Assembly (NCBI GenBank): GCA_900541465.1 | Contig: UQJY01000003.1 | Span: 32,529 to 96,528 of the forward strand | Length of the DNA: 64,000 nt | Direction of reading: 5' to 3' | From: an uncultured Fusobacterium sp. | Lineage (GTDB): Bacteria; Fusobacteriota; Fusobacteriia; Fusobacteriales; Fusobacteriaceae | Part shown: piece after piece, positions 45,459-54,490 of the stretch | How the letters are laid out: every line of letters starts with the position of its first letter | Position numbering within the stretch: position 1 is the stretch's first letter | Notes under the pieces: model-generated | Database searches by the model: none | Told to the model about the DNA's origin: nothing | What the model saw: only the letters and a program-made list of their open reading frames with translations | Made by a program: the position numbers and the translations under genes

Positions 45459-46283
45459 ATGAAATACAATATATGCGGATACAGTCAGGCTGTACTTCTG
45501 AAATATAATTTAGACTGCAATGATGCTGTTCTTTTAAGAACTGTTATGGATATTTACACAAGCTCATCTGATAAAATTGATTATATCATACGTGAAAATG
45601 ATAAATTTATGTGGCTCACTTATGGATATATTTCTGAACAGCTTCAGCTTTTGGGAAGTGTCCGTACAGTGCAGAGAAAGATTGATAATTTTATTGATAA
45701 AAAGATTTTAAAAAAAGTTATTTTAAATTCTAAAAATAAAAGAGCAGGAAAATATATGTATCTTGCTCCGGGAGAAAATTATTCAGAACTTTGTGAATAT
45801 GATTTTTATAAAGCGACAGATTGTCATGACCCTTGTGACAAAACGGCACTTGACCACATGACAAATTGTCATATCAAAGATTCTTCTATAACTGATTATT
45901 CTAATAAAATTATAAACAAAAAAAGAGAGAGTGTTCCTCATATGGTTAATCTCATTCTTGAAAAATATAATGAGCTTAATCTTCCAAGCTATGTGAGACC
46001 TCCAAAAAATTACACAATTATGGACTGTTATAATTCTTATGGAATAGCCGACCTTTACAAAGCTCTTAAGATGATGAGTGAAAGCTCTTATGTTATGAAA
46101 AACTTCAGCATTGATATGGTATTTAACACAGATAATATACGGAAAGCCCTAAACGGAAGTTTTAAAGATAAGTTTCCTGTCAAGCCTAAAGAAAACAGAG
46201 AATATCTCAATGTTTCAAACAACAAAGTTTATGAGCCTAACAAGGATAATGAAGAGCTTTACAAGATTTTGGGATTGAGGTGA
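45459..46283 (+). CDS. Phage/plasmid replication initiator-like protein
   Basis: 274 residues. An N-terminal winged helix (about 35-95, FMWLTYGYISEQLQLLGSVRTVQRKIDNFIDKKIL) resembles plasmid/phage replisome-organiser proteins. A Cys/His-containing linker and a helical C-terminal part (MVNLILEKYNELNLPSY...) follow, of the type that contacts a helicase loader. It overlaps the DnaC-like gene by 4 bp (GTGA). Function assigned from fold pattern plus partner, so moderately confident. Confidence 0.55.
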   Translation: MKYNICGYSQAVLLKYNLDCNDAVLLRTVMDIYTSSSDKIDYIIRENDKFMWLTYGYISEQLQLLGSVRTVQRKIDNFIDKKILKKVILNSKNKRAGKYMYLAPGENYSELCEYDFYKATDCHDPCDKTALDHMTNCHIKDSSITDYSNKIINKKRESVPHMVNLILEKYNELNLPSYVRPPKNYTIMDCYNSYGIADLYKALKMMSESSYVMKNFSIDMVFNTDNIRKALNGSFKDKFPVKPKENREYLNVSNNKVYEPNKDNEELYKILGLR

Positions 46284-47056
46284 TAATCTTGAAATGCAGT
46301 ATATGTGGAAGTCCTTATGTTTTAAATAAAATGCTCCCTGAAAAAATGGTAAAGCTCTTAGGGGAAAAGATAAGATATATTCCCAGCTGTAAATGTCACG
46401 AAACTTTTTATGAAAACAAATTAAATGAGCTTTCAAAAGAAAATCAAAGGGAAAGAATTTTAAACAGAGGGAAAAAATACAGAAATTTCTCTGTAATTGA
46501 TAATAAATTTTTAAATTCTACTTTTGAAAATGCTGAGGTTACAGAAAATATTTCTGTATGTAAAAAATTTGCTGAGGCTTTTACCAAAAAGAAAGTCAAT
46601 GTGGGGCTTATTCTTTACGGAGATTCCGGAACAGGAAAAAGTTTTGCTTCTGCTTGTGTAGGAAATTATCTTATGGAGAGAGGGAAAAGTGTTATGGCTC
46701 TTAATCTCGGGCTTTACCTTGCAAGGCTTAAATCTGATTGGAGCAGAACAGAAACAGAAATTCTTGATAAGATTTCTGAATGCGACCTTTTGATAATTGA
46801 TGATTTTGGAGCTGAAAGGGTGACAGACTGGGTGCTTGAAAAAGTTTTTCTCCTTATCGACGTAAGGTATAAATCAGAAAAGCCCATTATTATTTCTACA
46901 AACTTAGAATATAGAAAAGACAGGGAATGTGATATTGCCAGAGTTTTTGGAAAAAGAGTAAAAGACAGAATAAATGAGATGTGCTACCCTCTTTTCTTTT
47001 ATGGGGAAAGCAGGAGAAAACCGGGTACAGAAAAATTTAAAAATCTTTTTACATAA
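46280..47056 (+). CDS. DnaC/IstB-like helicase loader ATPase
   Basis: 258 residues from a GTG start. A Cys cluster CSIC...CKCH (Cys 6, 9, 37, 39) suggests a small zinc site. AAA+ motifs are clear: Walker A YGDSGTGKS (113-121), Walker B LLIIDDFGAE (170-179), then sensor region IISTNLEY and an arginine near KRVKDRINEM. Such proteins load replicative helicase at an origin. It closes the cassette and is followed by a terminator at 47061-47083. Confidence 0.85.
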   Translation: MIILKCSICGSPYVLNKMLPEKMVKLLGEKIRYIPSCKCHETFYENKLNELSKENQRERILNRGKKYRNFSVIDNKFLNSTFENAEVTENISVCKKFAEAFTKKKVNVGLILYGDSGTGKSFASACVGNYLMERGKSVMALNLGLYLARLKSDWSRTETEILDKISECDLLIIDDFGAERVTDWVLEKVFLLIDVRYKSEKPIIISTNLEYRKDRECDIARVFGKRVKDRINEMCYPLFFYGESRRKPGTEKFKNLFT

Positions 47057-47060
47057 AAAA

Positions 47061-47090
47061 ACGGGGCTTTATTAAAACCCCGTAATTTTT
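47061..47090. terminator. Bidirectional terminator between the cassette and the superoxide reductase
   Basis: ACGGGG (47061-47066) with CCCCGT (47078-47083), T tract on the plus strand, and an A tract upstream that serves as a T tract on the minus strand. Confidence 0.8.
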
Positions 47091-47094
47091 AAAA

Positions 47095-47484
47095 CTATTT
47101 AGAGCTTACCCATAATCCGTGAAGATTACAGTATTCTCTTGCTTTCACTGTTTCCCCTTTTGGAACTTCAAAGAAAGCTTCAGGAGCATCTCCTGCTTTT
47201 AAATATTTTCTGTAAAGTTTATCTCCGTCAACTATAATTTCTATCATAGTGATGTAATGATTTTCTAACATTGGGTGAGCTGTTTCTTTACCAACTTTTA
47301 CCAAATATCCATTTTCTTTTTCTTCGATATAAGGAACGTGTTTTTCTCTAGCTGCATCTTCTGTATGTTCTTCTAATTTTTCAAATTTAACCCCGTCAGC
47401 AGAACCTGTACATTCTTTGTTTTCCTTGTAAACAACTTCTGCTACCATACCGCATTCAGACTTAAAAAGATCAAATTTTTCCAT
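47095..47484 (-). CDS. Superoxide reductase (desulfoferrodoxin-type, centre I lost)
   Basis: 129 residues. The catalytic Fe(His)4Cys centre is complete: His49 and Lys48 in EKHVP, His70 and His76 in HPMLENHYI, Cys119 and His122 in CNLHGLW. The N-terminal desulforedoxin region keeps only Cys11 and Cys25 of the usual four cysteines, so centre I is probably absent. It reduces superoxide to hydrogen peroxide in the cytoplasm of anaerobes. It lies 38 bp downstream of a PerR-like regulator and shares its strand. Confidence 0.9.
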   Translation of the reverse strand: MEKFDLFKSECGMVAEVVYKENKECTGSADGVKFEKLEEHTEDAAREKHVPYIEEKENGYLVKVGKETAHPMLENHYITMIEIIVDGDKLYRKYLKAGDAPEAFFEVPKGETVKAREYCNLHGLWVSSK

Positions 47485-47522
47485 TTCATTCCTCCTTTTT
47501 ATTTTAAACCCTCAAAAGAGAG

Positions 47523-47951
47523 TTAATTTTTCAGTGCTTCTTCACTGCAGTGTCTGCATACACCTTTAAAGTATATATGTTTTTCCTTTATCTCATACCC
47601 CTCTAACTCTGCAAGATCAAGAGTATCACTTTCCACTTCTATATCATAAATATTTCCGCATTTTTCACATTTAAAATGACCGTGAAGTTTTAAGTAAGCA
47701 TCATATCTTGTTTCGTTTTCCTCTATAACAAGAACATTTACAATATTTTTTTCTACAAAAAGATTTAAAGTATTGTAAACAGTTGTTTTGGAAAGAGTTG
47801 GTATCTCTTTGTTAAGTGCTTTGTATATTGTGTCAACCGTAGGATGTATTTTATTATGTAAAAGGAACTCATATATTTTCATTCTTTGGTAAGATGGTTT
47901 TATTCCATTCTCTTTTAAATATTCCCCAACATTTTCCACATAGTGTGTCAT
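47523..47951 (-). CDS. perR: PerR-like Fur family repressor
   Basis: 142 residues. Winged HTH (SYQRMKIYEFLLHNKIHPTVDTIYKALNKEIPTLSKTTVYNTL) then the metal-binding half with CEKCGN and CRHCSE (two CxxC, structural zinc) and His-rich regulatory-site residues (HGHFKC). The gene precedes a superoxide reductase and has a PerR-box-like site over its own transcription start. PerR senses peroxide by iron-catalysed oxidation; Fur identity cannot be fully excluded from sequence. Confidence 0.85.
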   Translation of the reverse strand: MTHYVENVGEYLKENGIKPSYQRMKIYEFLLHNKIHPTVDTIYKALNKEIPTLSKTTVYNTLNLFVEKNIVNVLVIEENETRYDAYLKLHGHFKCEKCGNIYDIEVESDTLDLAELEGYEIKEKHIYFKGVCRHCSEEALKN

Positions 47952-47984
47952 TTACATTCCTCCTTTCAGCTAATCTACTCAATT

Positions 47985-48031
47985 TTGTAATGATTATAAT
48001 TTATTATATAAAAAAATACCAAAAAAGTAAA
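47985..48031 (-). promoter_or_regulatory. perR promoter with PerR-box-like site
   Basis: On the minus strand TTTACT (48026-48031), 17 bp, TATAAT (48003-48008). At 47985-47999 the stretch TTGTAATGATTATAA matches 13 of 15 positions of the PerR box consensus (TTATAATTATTATAA as I recall it). It lies at the transcription start, suited to repression. It would also control the superoxide reductase if cotranscribed. Confidence 0.68.
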
Positions 48032-48055
48032 GTATTAGTTGAAAGAATATTTTTT

Positions 48056-48502
48056 TTATATTTTTTTTCTCATGATATAACGGTCTATACCCGGTTCATA
48101 TTCATCTATTTCTAAAGACTCTATATAATAATCAAGATTTTTATATAAAGTTATGGCTTTATCATTTTTTGGGTCAACTGTAAGGGATATCTCTTTTATT
48201 CCAAAATTTTTAAAATAATCTTCACAATGAACTAAAAGATTTGTCCCTATTCCCTGTTCACGATATTTTTCCATAACAGAAAAACCATAAAGAAAGGCTT
48301 CCGGTCTGTCAAAGGCAACCATAAATTCAGCAGCCCCTATAACCACACCTTTTTCCACCACTGCAAAAACTCTTCCAAATTTTACAATGGGCTTTAATAT
48401 CCATAAATCCACTCCCCCAAATCTTCCAAAAGTGGATTTTTCCATTTCAACTATTCCGTCCATCAAGTCTTTGTCTTTTATGGACACCTGTACTATCTTC
48501 AT
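48056..48502 (-). CDS. GNAT N-acetyltransferase
   Basis: 148 residues. The acetyl-CoA motif is YREQGIGTNLL (about 81-91), with GFSVMEKY before it and LTVDPKNDKAITLYKNLDY after, the standard GNAT layout. Substrate unknown. It shares the strand with truA and starts after GGGAG. Confidence 0.83.
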   Translation of the reverse strand: MKIVQVSIKDKDLMDGIVEMEKSTFGRFGGVDLWILKPIVKFGRVFAVVEKGVVIGAAEFMVAFDRPEAFLYGFSVMEKYREQGIGTNLLVHCEDYFKNFGIKEISLTVDPKNDKAITLYKNLDYYIESLEIDEYEPGIDRYIMRKKI

Positions 48503-48511
48503 TCTTTCTCC

Positions 48512-49249
48512 CTAATATTCAACTTTGATAAGATAAAGCCCCCCCGGCTCAGCAACTTCAATTTTTCTTTCTTTTTCCGGCTCGTTTAAAAGAAGTTCTA
48601 AATAATCAGAAGATTTTCTTCCGAAATACACATCAAGTGCTGTTCCTACAATTATTCTTACCTGAGTTTTTAAAAAAGCACTTCCTTCTATATATATTCC
48701 TATTTCACTTTCATTTTTAAAATATACATCTATTTTATATATTTCTCTTATTGTTGTTCTGTTGTTTTCATCTTTTATTCTGAAATTATTAAAATCATGT
48801 TTTCCCGTTAAGACTGAAAGAATTTTTTTAAATTTTTCAGGGTCAACAGGTTTTGGAATATATGTTTTGTATCTTCTTGAAAAAACATCTTTTTTCCATG
48901 TGATTATATATTCATAGGCCCTCATTTTCGGCATATAACGGGCATTAAAATCCATACTTTCTTCACTGACATCAAAAATATCAATATCAGAAGGAAGAAG
49001 TTTATTCATGGCTCTTTTTAAATTTTCAAGAGGGATTGTAAGAGATGATTCCATCATAAAATTTGAAACCTGTACTCTGGCATGAACTCCTCTGTCAGTA
49101 CGTCCTGCTGTTACAAGATTTATCTCTTTTTTTAAAATAATGCCAAGTACCCTTTCAATTTCCCCCTGAACAGTTCTTTTGTCAGGCTGTCTTTGAAATC
49201 CGTAAAAATCACTGCCGTCATAGGAATATGAAATTTTTATATTTCTCAT
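48512..49249 (-). CDS. truA: tRNA pseudouridine synthase TruA
   Basis: 245 residues from the ATG at 49247-49249, with GGGAG 8 bp upstream; an earlier in-frame start overlaps that ribosome site. The catalytic Asp is in AGRTDRGVHA (near 52-61), with FYGFQRQPDKRTVQ before it and GKHDFNNFR later. It pseudouridylates positions 38-40 of tRNA. Confidence 0.95.
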   Translation of the reverse strand: MRNIKISYSYDGSDFYGFQRQPDKRTVQGEIERVLGIILKKEINLVTAGRTDRGVHARVQVSNFMMESSLTIPLENLKRAMNKLLPSDIDIFDVSEESMDFNARYMPKMRAYEYIITWKKDVFSRRYKTYIPKPVDPEKFKKILSVLTGKHDFNNFRIKDENNRTTIREIYKIDVYFKNESEIGIYIEGSAFLKTQVRIIVGTALDVYFGRKSSDYLELLLNEPEKERKIEVAEPGGLYLIKVEY

Positions 49250-49321
49250 ACACTCTCCCAAAAAATAATTAATATCTCATTACATATAGCATATAGCCAA
49301 AAACATTAATTGTCAAATTTC

Positions 49322-49393
49322 TTATTACTTTTCTTTGTACAGTCAAAGAAAAGTAACCAAAAGAAAACTGCCCTGCTGATGAAAAATAGTTTT
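49322..49393. repeat. Dispersed intergenic repeat, copy B
   Basis: This copy has a 13-bp perfect inverted repeat TTACTTTTCTTTG (49325-49337) / CAAAGAAAAGTAA (49344-49356), then CCAAAAGAAAACTGCCCTGCTGAT. It matches copy A at 22989-23059. It occupies the gap between plsC and truA and touches the end of plsC. Confidence 0.75.
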
Positions 49394-50123
49394 ATTTTTT
49401 ATAGTTATCTATTATCTTATTTCTTATTATGTTATTTAAATTTTTCTTTTCTTCAACGGAAAGAACTGAAACATCAACAGGTTTTTCTATTATAAGTTTT
49501 ACTTTTCTGTTTCTGTTTACCCCTATGCTCCCTCTTCTCTGTATATCTATTGCCCCTATTATTGTCATTGGAACAATAATGCCGTCTGTTTCAAGTGCAA
49601 GTTTAAAACTTCCCTTTTTAAATACCCCTATCTCTCCTGTTATGCTTCTTTCTCCCTCAGGAAAAATAACAGTAGGGTATCCCTCTTTTACAATTTTAAC
49701 AGCTTTTTGTATACTTTTTATTCCTTCACGGGCATTGCTTCTGTCAAGAAAAATATAATTTCCTCTCTTCATCCATCTGCAGAAAAACGGCCATGATTCC
49801 ATCTCTTTTTTAGCCACAAAACCTAAATCTATATTTCTTATTCCTGTAAGAATAACAGGGATATCAAAATTGCTCTGATGATTTGCTATAAAAACTATCC
49901 CCTTTTGTCTGTCCAGATTATCAAAAGCCTCTTTATCTTTATAAATAACTTCAACTTTTGTTCCCAGAACTTTTAAAAAAGAACAGCTTATATCATGCAG
50001 ATTTTTTCTGGCAAGAATTATTTTTTTCCTTTTATCATTATAAAAATGTGCAGGTATAAATGTTATTTCCTTATATACAAAAAGACAAAGTGCAGAAACA
50101 GCAGCAAGTATTATTCCAAACAT
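49392..50123 (-). CDS. plsC: 1-acyl-sn-glycerol-3-phosphate acyltransferase
   Basis: 243 residues. An N-terminal membrane segment (about 2-18) precedes the acyltransferase signature NHQSNFD (near 87-93) and FPEGERS (near 150). It makes phosphatidic acid from lysophosphatidate. It starts after AGGAGG. It lies 9 bp downstream of recX on the same strand. Confidence 0.93.
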   Translation of the reverse strand: MFGIILAAVSALCLFVYKEITFIPAHFYNDKRKKIILARKNLHDISCSFLKVLGTKVEVIYKDKEAFDNLDRQKGIVFIANHQSNFDIPVILTGIRNIDLGFVAKKEMESWPFFCRWMKRGNYIFLDRSNAREGIKSIQKAVKIVKEGYPTVIFPEGERSITGEIGVFKKGSFKLALETDGIIVPMTIIGAIDIQRRGSIGVNRNRKVKLIIEKPVDVSVLSVEEKKNLNNIIRNKIIDNYKK

Positions 50124-50131
50124 GAAACCTC

Positions 50132-50680
50132 CTATTCAAGATTTTCAACGGCTTTTTTTATTATCCCGTATTCAAATCCTTTTCTCATCAAACTTTCAAC
50201 TTTTTTACGATACTCTTTGCTTCCCATTCTCTCCCAAAGTTTTTGAATTTCACAAATTTCACTGTCAGTGTTTTCATTTAAAAGCTCCCTCACTGCAGAG
50301 CCTTTTATTCCTTTCAGTGCCAGCTGATATTCAATCTTTTTCTTTCCCCATGTTTTATGGGATTCTATGAATGATTTTGCAAATTCGTAATCGTTTAAAT
50401 AACACATGTCATTTAATCTTTGAATCACTTTAGATATTATAATTTTTTCTTTGTATTTTGTCAAAAGTTTTGTTTCAAGCTCCATGGTACTGTAATCTCT
50501 TTTGGCTAAAAGCCAGTAAGAAAAAGAAAGAGCCGAAGACTCGGCTAAAAGCATATAGCTCTCCCCTGTTATCTCCATGCTCTCTTTTAAATTATATTCT
50601 CTTATAGTATTTTTGGGCAGAGAAAATTCAGCTCCGTTTTCAAAAAGAATTTTATTCTTCTGAACCCTCAAAATCTTCAT
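50132..50680 (-). CDS. recX: Regulatory protein RecX
   Basis: 182 residues from the ATG at 50678-50680; an ATG six codons upstream is also in frame, with the recX start lying inside the recA tail. Helical repeats contain the RecX hallmarks [23 protein letters not shown] and [32 protein letters not shown]. RecX limits RecA filament activity. The 29-bp overlap with recA implies translational coupling. Confidence 0.9.
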   Translation of the reverse strand: MKILRVQKNKILFENGAEFSLPKNTIREYNLKESMEITGESYMLLAESSALSFSYWLLAKRDYSTMELETKLLTKYKEKIIISKVIQRLNDMCYLNDYEFAKSFIESHKTWGKKKIEYQLALKGIKGSAVRELLNENTDSEICEIQKLWERMGSKEYRKKVESLMRKGFEYGIIKKAVENLE

Positions 50681-51731
50681 TTTCTTCCACGTCCTCATCT
50701 ATCTCTTCAGAATTCTTTGCTTTTCCCACTGCATTTTTTGCTTTTAATTCATCAAAAATACTGTTAAATAAATCTGTTTCTTCTTCAAGTCTTGCCTTAA
50801 CATTTTCTTTACCTTGTCCAAGTCTTATGTCTCCATAGCTGAACCATGCTCCAGATTTTGAAACTATATTTGCTTCAATTGCAGCATCAAGAACTTCTCC
50901 GACTTTTGAAATTCCTTTTCCATACATAATCTGGAATGAAGCTTCTTTAAAAGGAGGTGCTATCTTGTTCTTTGTTACTTTAACAAGAACTTCGTTTCCT
51001 ATTATATCATCACCTTGTTTTACAGATCCCACTCTTTTTATTTCCATTCTTACAGAAGCATAGAATTTAAGAGCCTTACCTCCTGTTGTTGTTGTCTGAG
51101 GTCCGAATCCGAATCCTCCGATTTTATCTCTTATCTGGTTGATGAAAATTAAAGTTGTTTTTGATTTATTTAAAGTTCCTGTAAGTTTTCTAAGAGCTTT
51201 TGACATAAGTCTTGCTTGAAGACCCATCTGCTGATCACTCATCTCTCCGTCAATTTCTGCTTTAGGAACAAGGGCTGCAACAGAGTCAACAACTATTACA
51301 TCTACTGCTCCTGAACGGACTAGCATATCTGCAATTTCAAGAGCCTGTTCTCCAAAATCCGGCTGAGATATAAGCATTTCATCAATATCAACTCCAAGAG
51401 CTTTTGCATAAGTAGGGTCAAGAGCGTGTTCAGCATCTATAAATGCAACTACTCCTCCCATTTTTTGTGCTTCAGCTATAATATGAAGTGCTATTGTTGT
51501 TTTACCTGAACTTTCAGCTCCGTATATTTCAACAATTCTTCCTCTTGGAACTCCTCCAAGCCCAAGAGCTGCATCAAGATTTATACTTCCTGTAGGAATA
51601 ACATCAATGTTCATTGCTGCATTTTCCCCAAGTTTCATTATAGATCCCTCTCCAAAATCTTTTGTAATCTGCTTTATGGCATTTTCTAATGCCTTATTTT
51701 TATCCACTGATTCATTTTTCTTAACTGCCAT
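50652..51731 (-). CDS. recA: Recombinase RecA
   Basis: 359 residues. Walker [11 protein letters not shown] near 69-78, Walker [14 protein letters not shown]1 and L2 loops ([42 protein letters not shown]), and an acidic C-terminal tail. It is the central homologous recombination protein. Its ATG (GAGGAGG upstream) is 20 bp after the stop of an LPS glycosyltransferase gene, and no SOS box (CGAAC-N4-GTTCG or CTG-N10-CAG) is visible in that gap. Confidence 0.97.
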   Translation of the reverse strand: MAVKKNESVDKNKALENAIKQITKDFGEGSIMKLGENAAMNIDVIPTGSINLDAALGLGGVPRGRIVEIYGAESSGKTTIALHIIAEAQKMGGVVAFIDAEHALDPTYAKALGVDIDEMLISQPDFGEQALEIADMLVRSGAVDVIVVDSVAALVPKAEIDGEMSDQQMGLQARLMSKALRKLTGTLNKSKTTLIFINQIRDKIGGFGFGPQTTTTGGKALKFYASVRMEIKRVGSVKQGDDIIGNEVLVKVTKNKIAPPFKEASFQIMYGKGISKVGEVLDAAIEANIVSKSGAWFSYGDIRLGQGKENVKARLEEETDLFNSIFDELKAKNAVGKAKNSEEIDEDVEENEDFEGSEE

Positions 51732-51751
51732 GTAAACAAAACCTCCTCAAA

Positions 51752-52756
51752 TTAATTATTATTTTCCATATCCTTTTCTATCTCTTTTAAAATTATATCT
51801 TCACTTAATTTATTCATGCAGTTTAAATGTCCTTTTGGACACTCTCTGTTTCCATGAAGACTGCACGGAGAACATTTTTCCCCTTTGTATATAAGTCTGC
51901 TTTTTTCATCATACTCAAACATATCAGGGTCAGTAGGCCCGAATATTACATAAGTCCGGCAGCCTACACCTCTTCCTATGTGGAAAGGGCCTGAATCATT
52001 TGTCACCATAAGTTTTGCCAGAGAAAGCAGAGCCCCGCTCTCTTTAAGTGAAAGTTTTCCTGCAAGATTTATGCAGACACCTCCGCTTATTTTGTTTATA
52101 TGGTCGCATCTTTCAATGTCCTCTCTTCCCCCGATAAGAACAGTTTTAATATTATATTTTTCATATAATTTCTTAGCAAGATTTCCAAAACCTTTTTTAG
52201 TCCATTTTTTAGTTTCTTTAGAAGCTCCCGGTGCCATTACAAAAAGCCCTTCATATTCTTTTACCTTTTCCAAATCTTTTGGTGAAAAAGTAAAAAGAAG
52301 TTCTTCTCCCCTGTATTTAAGCCCAAGTTTTTTAAAAGGCTTAAAATAATTTTTTACAATGGTGTCATCAACATGATATTTTATAAGTTTCATCTTTACC
52401 AGAAGAGATTTCCACCATTTTCTTTTTGGATAAACCAAAACTTTTGCACCTGAAAGTTTTATCTGTTTTGATATTATTTTTGATCTTATTTTGCTGTGCA
52501 GATCAAATACATAATCATATTTATTCTCAGCAAGTTTTTTCCCAAAAGCTACCATATTTTGATAACCGTCATTTTCTTTTTTATCAAAGAAAATAAGGTT
52601 GTCTATATAAGGAATTCCCTCTATGGAATCTTTAAAATTTTTCATCACAAGGAAATCAACCGCTGCATCGGGATATTTCTCTTTAAGCTGTTTCAAAACA
52701 GGAGTAGTAAGAATTACATCTCCTATGGAACTAAGTCTTATAACAAGTATTTTCAC
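51752..52756 (-). CDS. Glycosyltransferase family 9 (LPS heptosyltransferase-like)
   Basis: 334 residues from a GTG start. The GT9 N-terminal ILVIRLSSIGDVILTTPVL and the C-terminal LMVTNDSGPFHIG and ...RTYVIFGPTDPD are diagnostic. A Cys-rich CSPCSLHGNRECPKGHLNCM lies near the C terminus. It transfers heptose or a similar sugar to the LPS inner core. It is the last LPS gene before recA. Confidence 0.88.
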   Translation of the reverse strand: MKILVIRLSSIGDVILTTPVLKQLKEKYPDAAVDFLVMKNFKDSIEGIPYIDNLIFFDKKENDGYQNMVAFGKKLAENKYDYVFDLHSKIRSKIISKQIKLSGAKVLVYPKRKWWKSLLVKMKLIKYHVDDTIVKNYFKPFKKLGLKYRGEELLFTFSPKDLEKVKEYEGLFVMAPGASKETKKWTKKGFGNLAKKLYEKYNIKTVLIGGREDIERCDHINKISGGVCINLAGKLSLKESGALLSLAKLMVTNDSGPFHIGRGVGCRTYVIFGPTDPDMFEYDEKSRLIYKGEKCSPCSLHGNRECPKGHLNCMNKLSEDIILKEIEKDMENNN

Positions 52757-52766
52757 TATTACATCA

Positions 52767-53459
52767 CTAACCTTTATTTCTTATTTTCTTTCTGAAATTT
52801 CCCCACCAATGCAGGTAACTGTTTAAAAGTTTTGCTCCTTTAAAATAAAAACTTTTCACATTAATATATTTTTCTAAATCTATGTTACAGCTTTCTTTTA
52901 AATATATATATTCGTACATCTCTCCAAATTTTCCATATATATTTCTTAAAAGTTTGCAGTCGATAAGATAAATTCTCTCATCTGTTACAAGAAAATTTTC
53001 TATCTGAGAATCGCCATGAAGAAAACCTTTTCCATGAATTTCTCTTAAAGAATTGCAGACTATATCAAAATCTTTTTCCGTACTTGGTCTGCTTTCAATA
53101 TATTCGCTTACAGAAAGAGAGTCAAAAACCATTCCATATTTTCTTTTTTCAAGAGCTAAGAAAGGTCTTGGAGCATGAAAGCCGTTAAGCATAAGTTTTT
53201 CAAGCTGTCTGCACTCTCTTGTACTTTCTCCCCCTCTGAAAATAGAAAGAAATCTCTGCCACTTTCTTCTGTTTTTTTCTCTCGGCACTTTAAGTACATA
53301 TCTTTTTCCGTTTATTCTTATAAGCTGAACAAGGCTTCTTCTGTCATCTTTTAATGTACGAAGAACTGTATAGTCATTTGCCTTTATCCTCGTATAAAAA
53401 TCAACCGTGTCTTTTTGATTGTAAAAGATATAATTTTTTCCGTCTCTTCTTCTATCCAT
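52767..53459 (-). CDS. LPS core kinase (RfaY/InaA-like)
   Basis: 230 residues. A protein-kinase-like fold is visible: RYVLKVPREKNRR (Lys), KGFLHGDSQIENFLV (catalytic loop near 150) and IYLIDCK (metal Asp). Homologues phosphorylate core sugars. It overlaps the neighbouring GT9 by 8 bp and sits in the LPS cluster. Confidence 0.78.
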   Translation of the reverse strand: MDRRRDGKNYIFYNQKDTVDFYTRIKANDYTVLRTLKDDRRSLVQLIRINGKRYVLKVPREKNRRKWQRFLSIFRGGESTRECRQLEKLMLNGFHAPRPFLALEKRKYGMVFDSLSVSEYIESRPSTEKDFDIVCNSLREIHGKGFLHGDSQIENFLVTDERIYLIDCKLLRNIYGKFGEMYEYIYLKESCNIDLEKYINVKSFYFKGAKLLNSYLHWWGNFRKKIRNKG

Positions 53460-54480
53460 TTTTATCTTTTCCCAAATATTTTTTTATTTTTTCTATAACT
53501 TTTTGAGGAACAATATCTCTCATACATTTAAAATGCCCCTCTGGACATTTATCTCCTCCATGAATACCACAAGGTCTGCACGGAAGATTTTCTGTTTCTA
53601 AAACTTCGCTGTTTTTACTCCATGGGAAAAATCCAAATTCTTTTACAGTAGGCCCAAAAAGAGCTATAACTCTTGCTTTTTCTGAAGCAGAAGCTATATG
53701 AATTGGAGATGAATCATTTGTTAAAACCACATCTGCCCTTTTTAAAATTTCAGCTAAATCCAAAAGAGAAGTTTTTCCCCTTAAGTCTGTAATTTTTTCT
53801 GTGTGAAGAGGGATTGAAATTTCATCTTTTCCTCCCACTGCTGCAATTTTTATATCTTCATCTTTTGAAAGCTCATCTATAACTTCATTAAAATATTCCA
53901 CAGGCCACTGCTTTGTAAACCATTTGCTTCCCGGAGCAATCACCACCGTTTTTTTATTTTCAAATCCATTTGCTTTCCATATATTATTTACTTTTTCTAT
54001 TGAAGATTTGTCTGGAAAAAGCTCTATCTCATATCTTTTTCCCTCTGTTTCAGGAGAATTTACAAAAGATAAAAGTTTTTCAACTTCGTGCTTTGATTTG
54101 TCATAATGGATTTTTTCTGTGAAGAAAAATTTTCCTGCAGCAATATCATATCCCTTTCTTACAGGGGATCTTGAAAGCCATGAAAGAAAAGAACTTCTTA
54201 AATATCTGTGAGGAGTTATGACCATATTAAAATTTTCGTATCTTAATCTTTTTCCAAGCTCGTAAATTCCTCTTATCCCTTTATGAGCTCCTCTTTTATC
54301 ATATTCTATTATCTCATTTATATTGGGATTGTTTTTTAAAATTGCAGCTCCTGCCGGTGTTGTCACATAAGCAAGGAAACTATCCGGATAAACCTCTTTT
54401 ATTTTTCTCACAAGAGGTGTTGAAAGAACAATATCCCCTATAAAAGCTGTATGTATTATTAATATTCTCAAATTTTTCAC
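53452..54480 (-). CDS. Glycosyltransferase family 9 (heptosyltransferase, WaaF-like)
   Basis: 342 residues from a GTG start with AAGGGG upstream. Motifs: RILIIHTAFIGDIVLSTPLVRKI, VVIAPGSKWFTKQWPVEYF, DVVLTNDSSPIHIASAS, ALFGPTVKEFGFFPW. It carries the WaaF-type features for heptosyl transfer to LPS core. A Cys cluster near the C terminus (CRPCGIHGGDKCPEGHFKC) matches that of the other GT9. Confidence 0.88.
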   Translation of the reverse strand: MKNLRILIIHTAFIGDIVLSTPLVRKIKEVYPDSFLAYVTTPAGAAILKNNPNINEIIEYDKRGAHKGIRGIYELGKRLRYENFNMVITPHRYLRSSFLSWLSRSPVRKGYDIAAGKFFFTEKIHYDKSKHEVEKLLSFVNSPETEGKRYEIELFPDKSSIEKVNNIWKANGFENKKTVVIAPGSKWFTKQWPVEYFNEVIDELSKDEDIKIAAVGGKDEISIPLHTEKITDLRGKTSLLDLAEILKRADVVLTNDSSPIHIASASEKARVIALFGPTVKEFGFFPWSKNSEVLETENLPCRPCGIHGGDKCPEGHFKCMRDIVPQKVIEKIKKYLGKDKNG

Positions 54481-54490
54481 CCCTTAAGTT

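Noticed and set aside
44562..47056. Complete prophage
   Set aside because: No integrase, repressor, capsid, tail or lysis genes flank the cassette.
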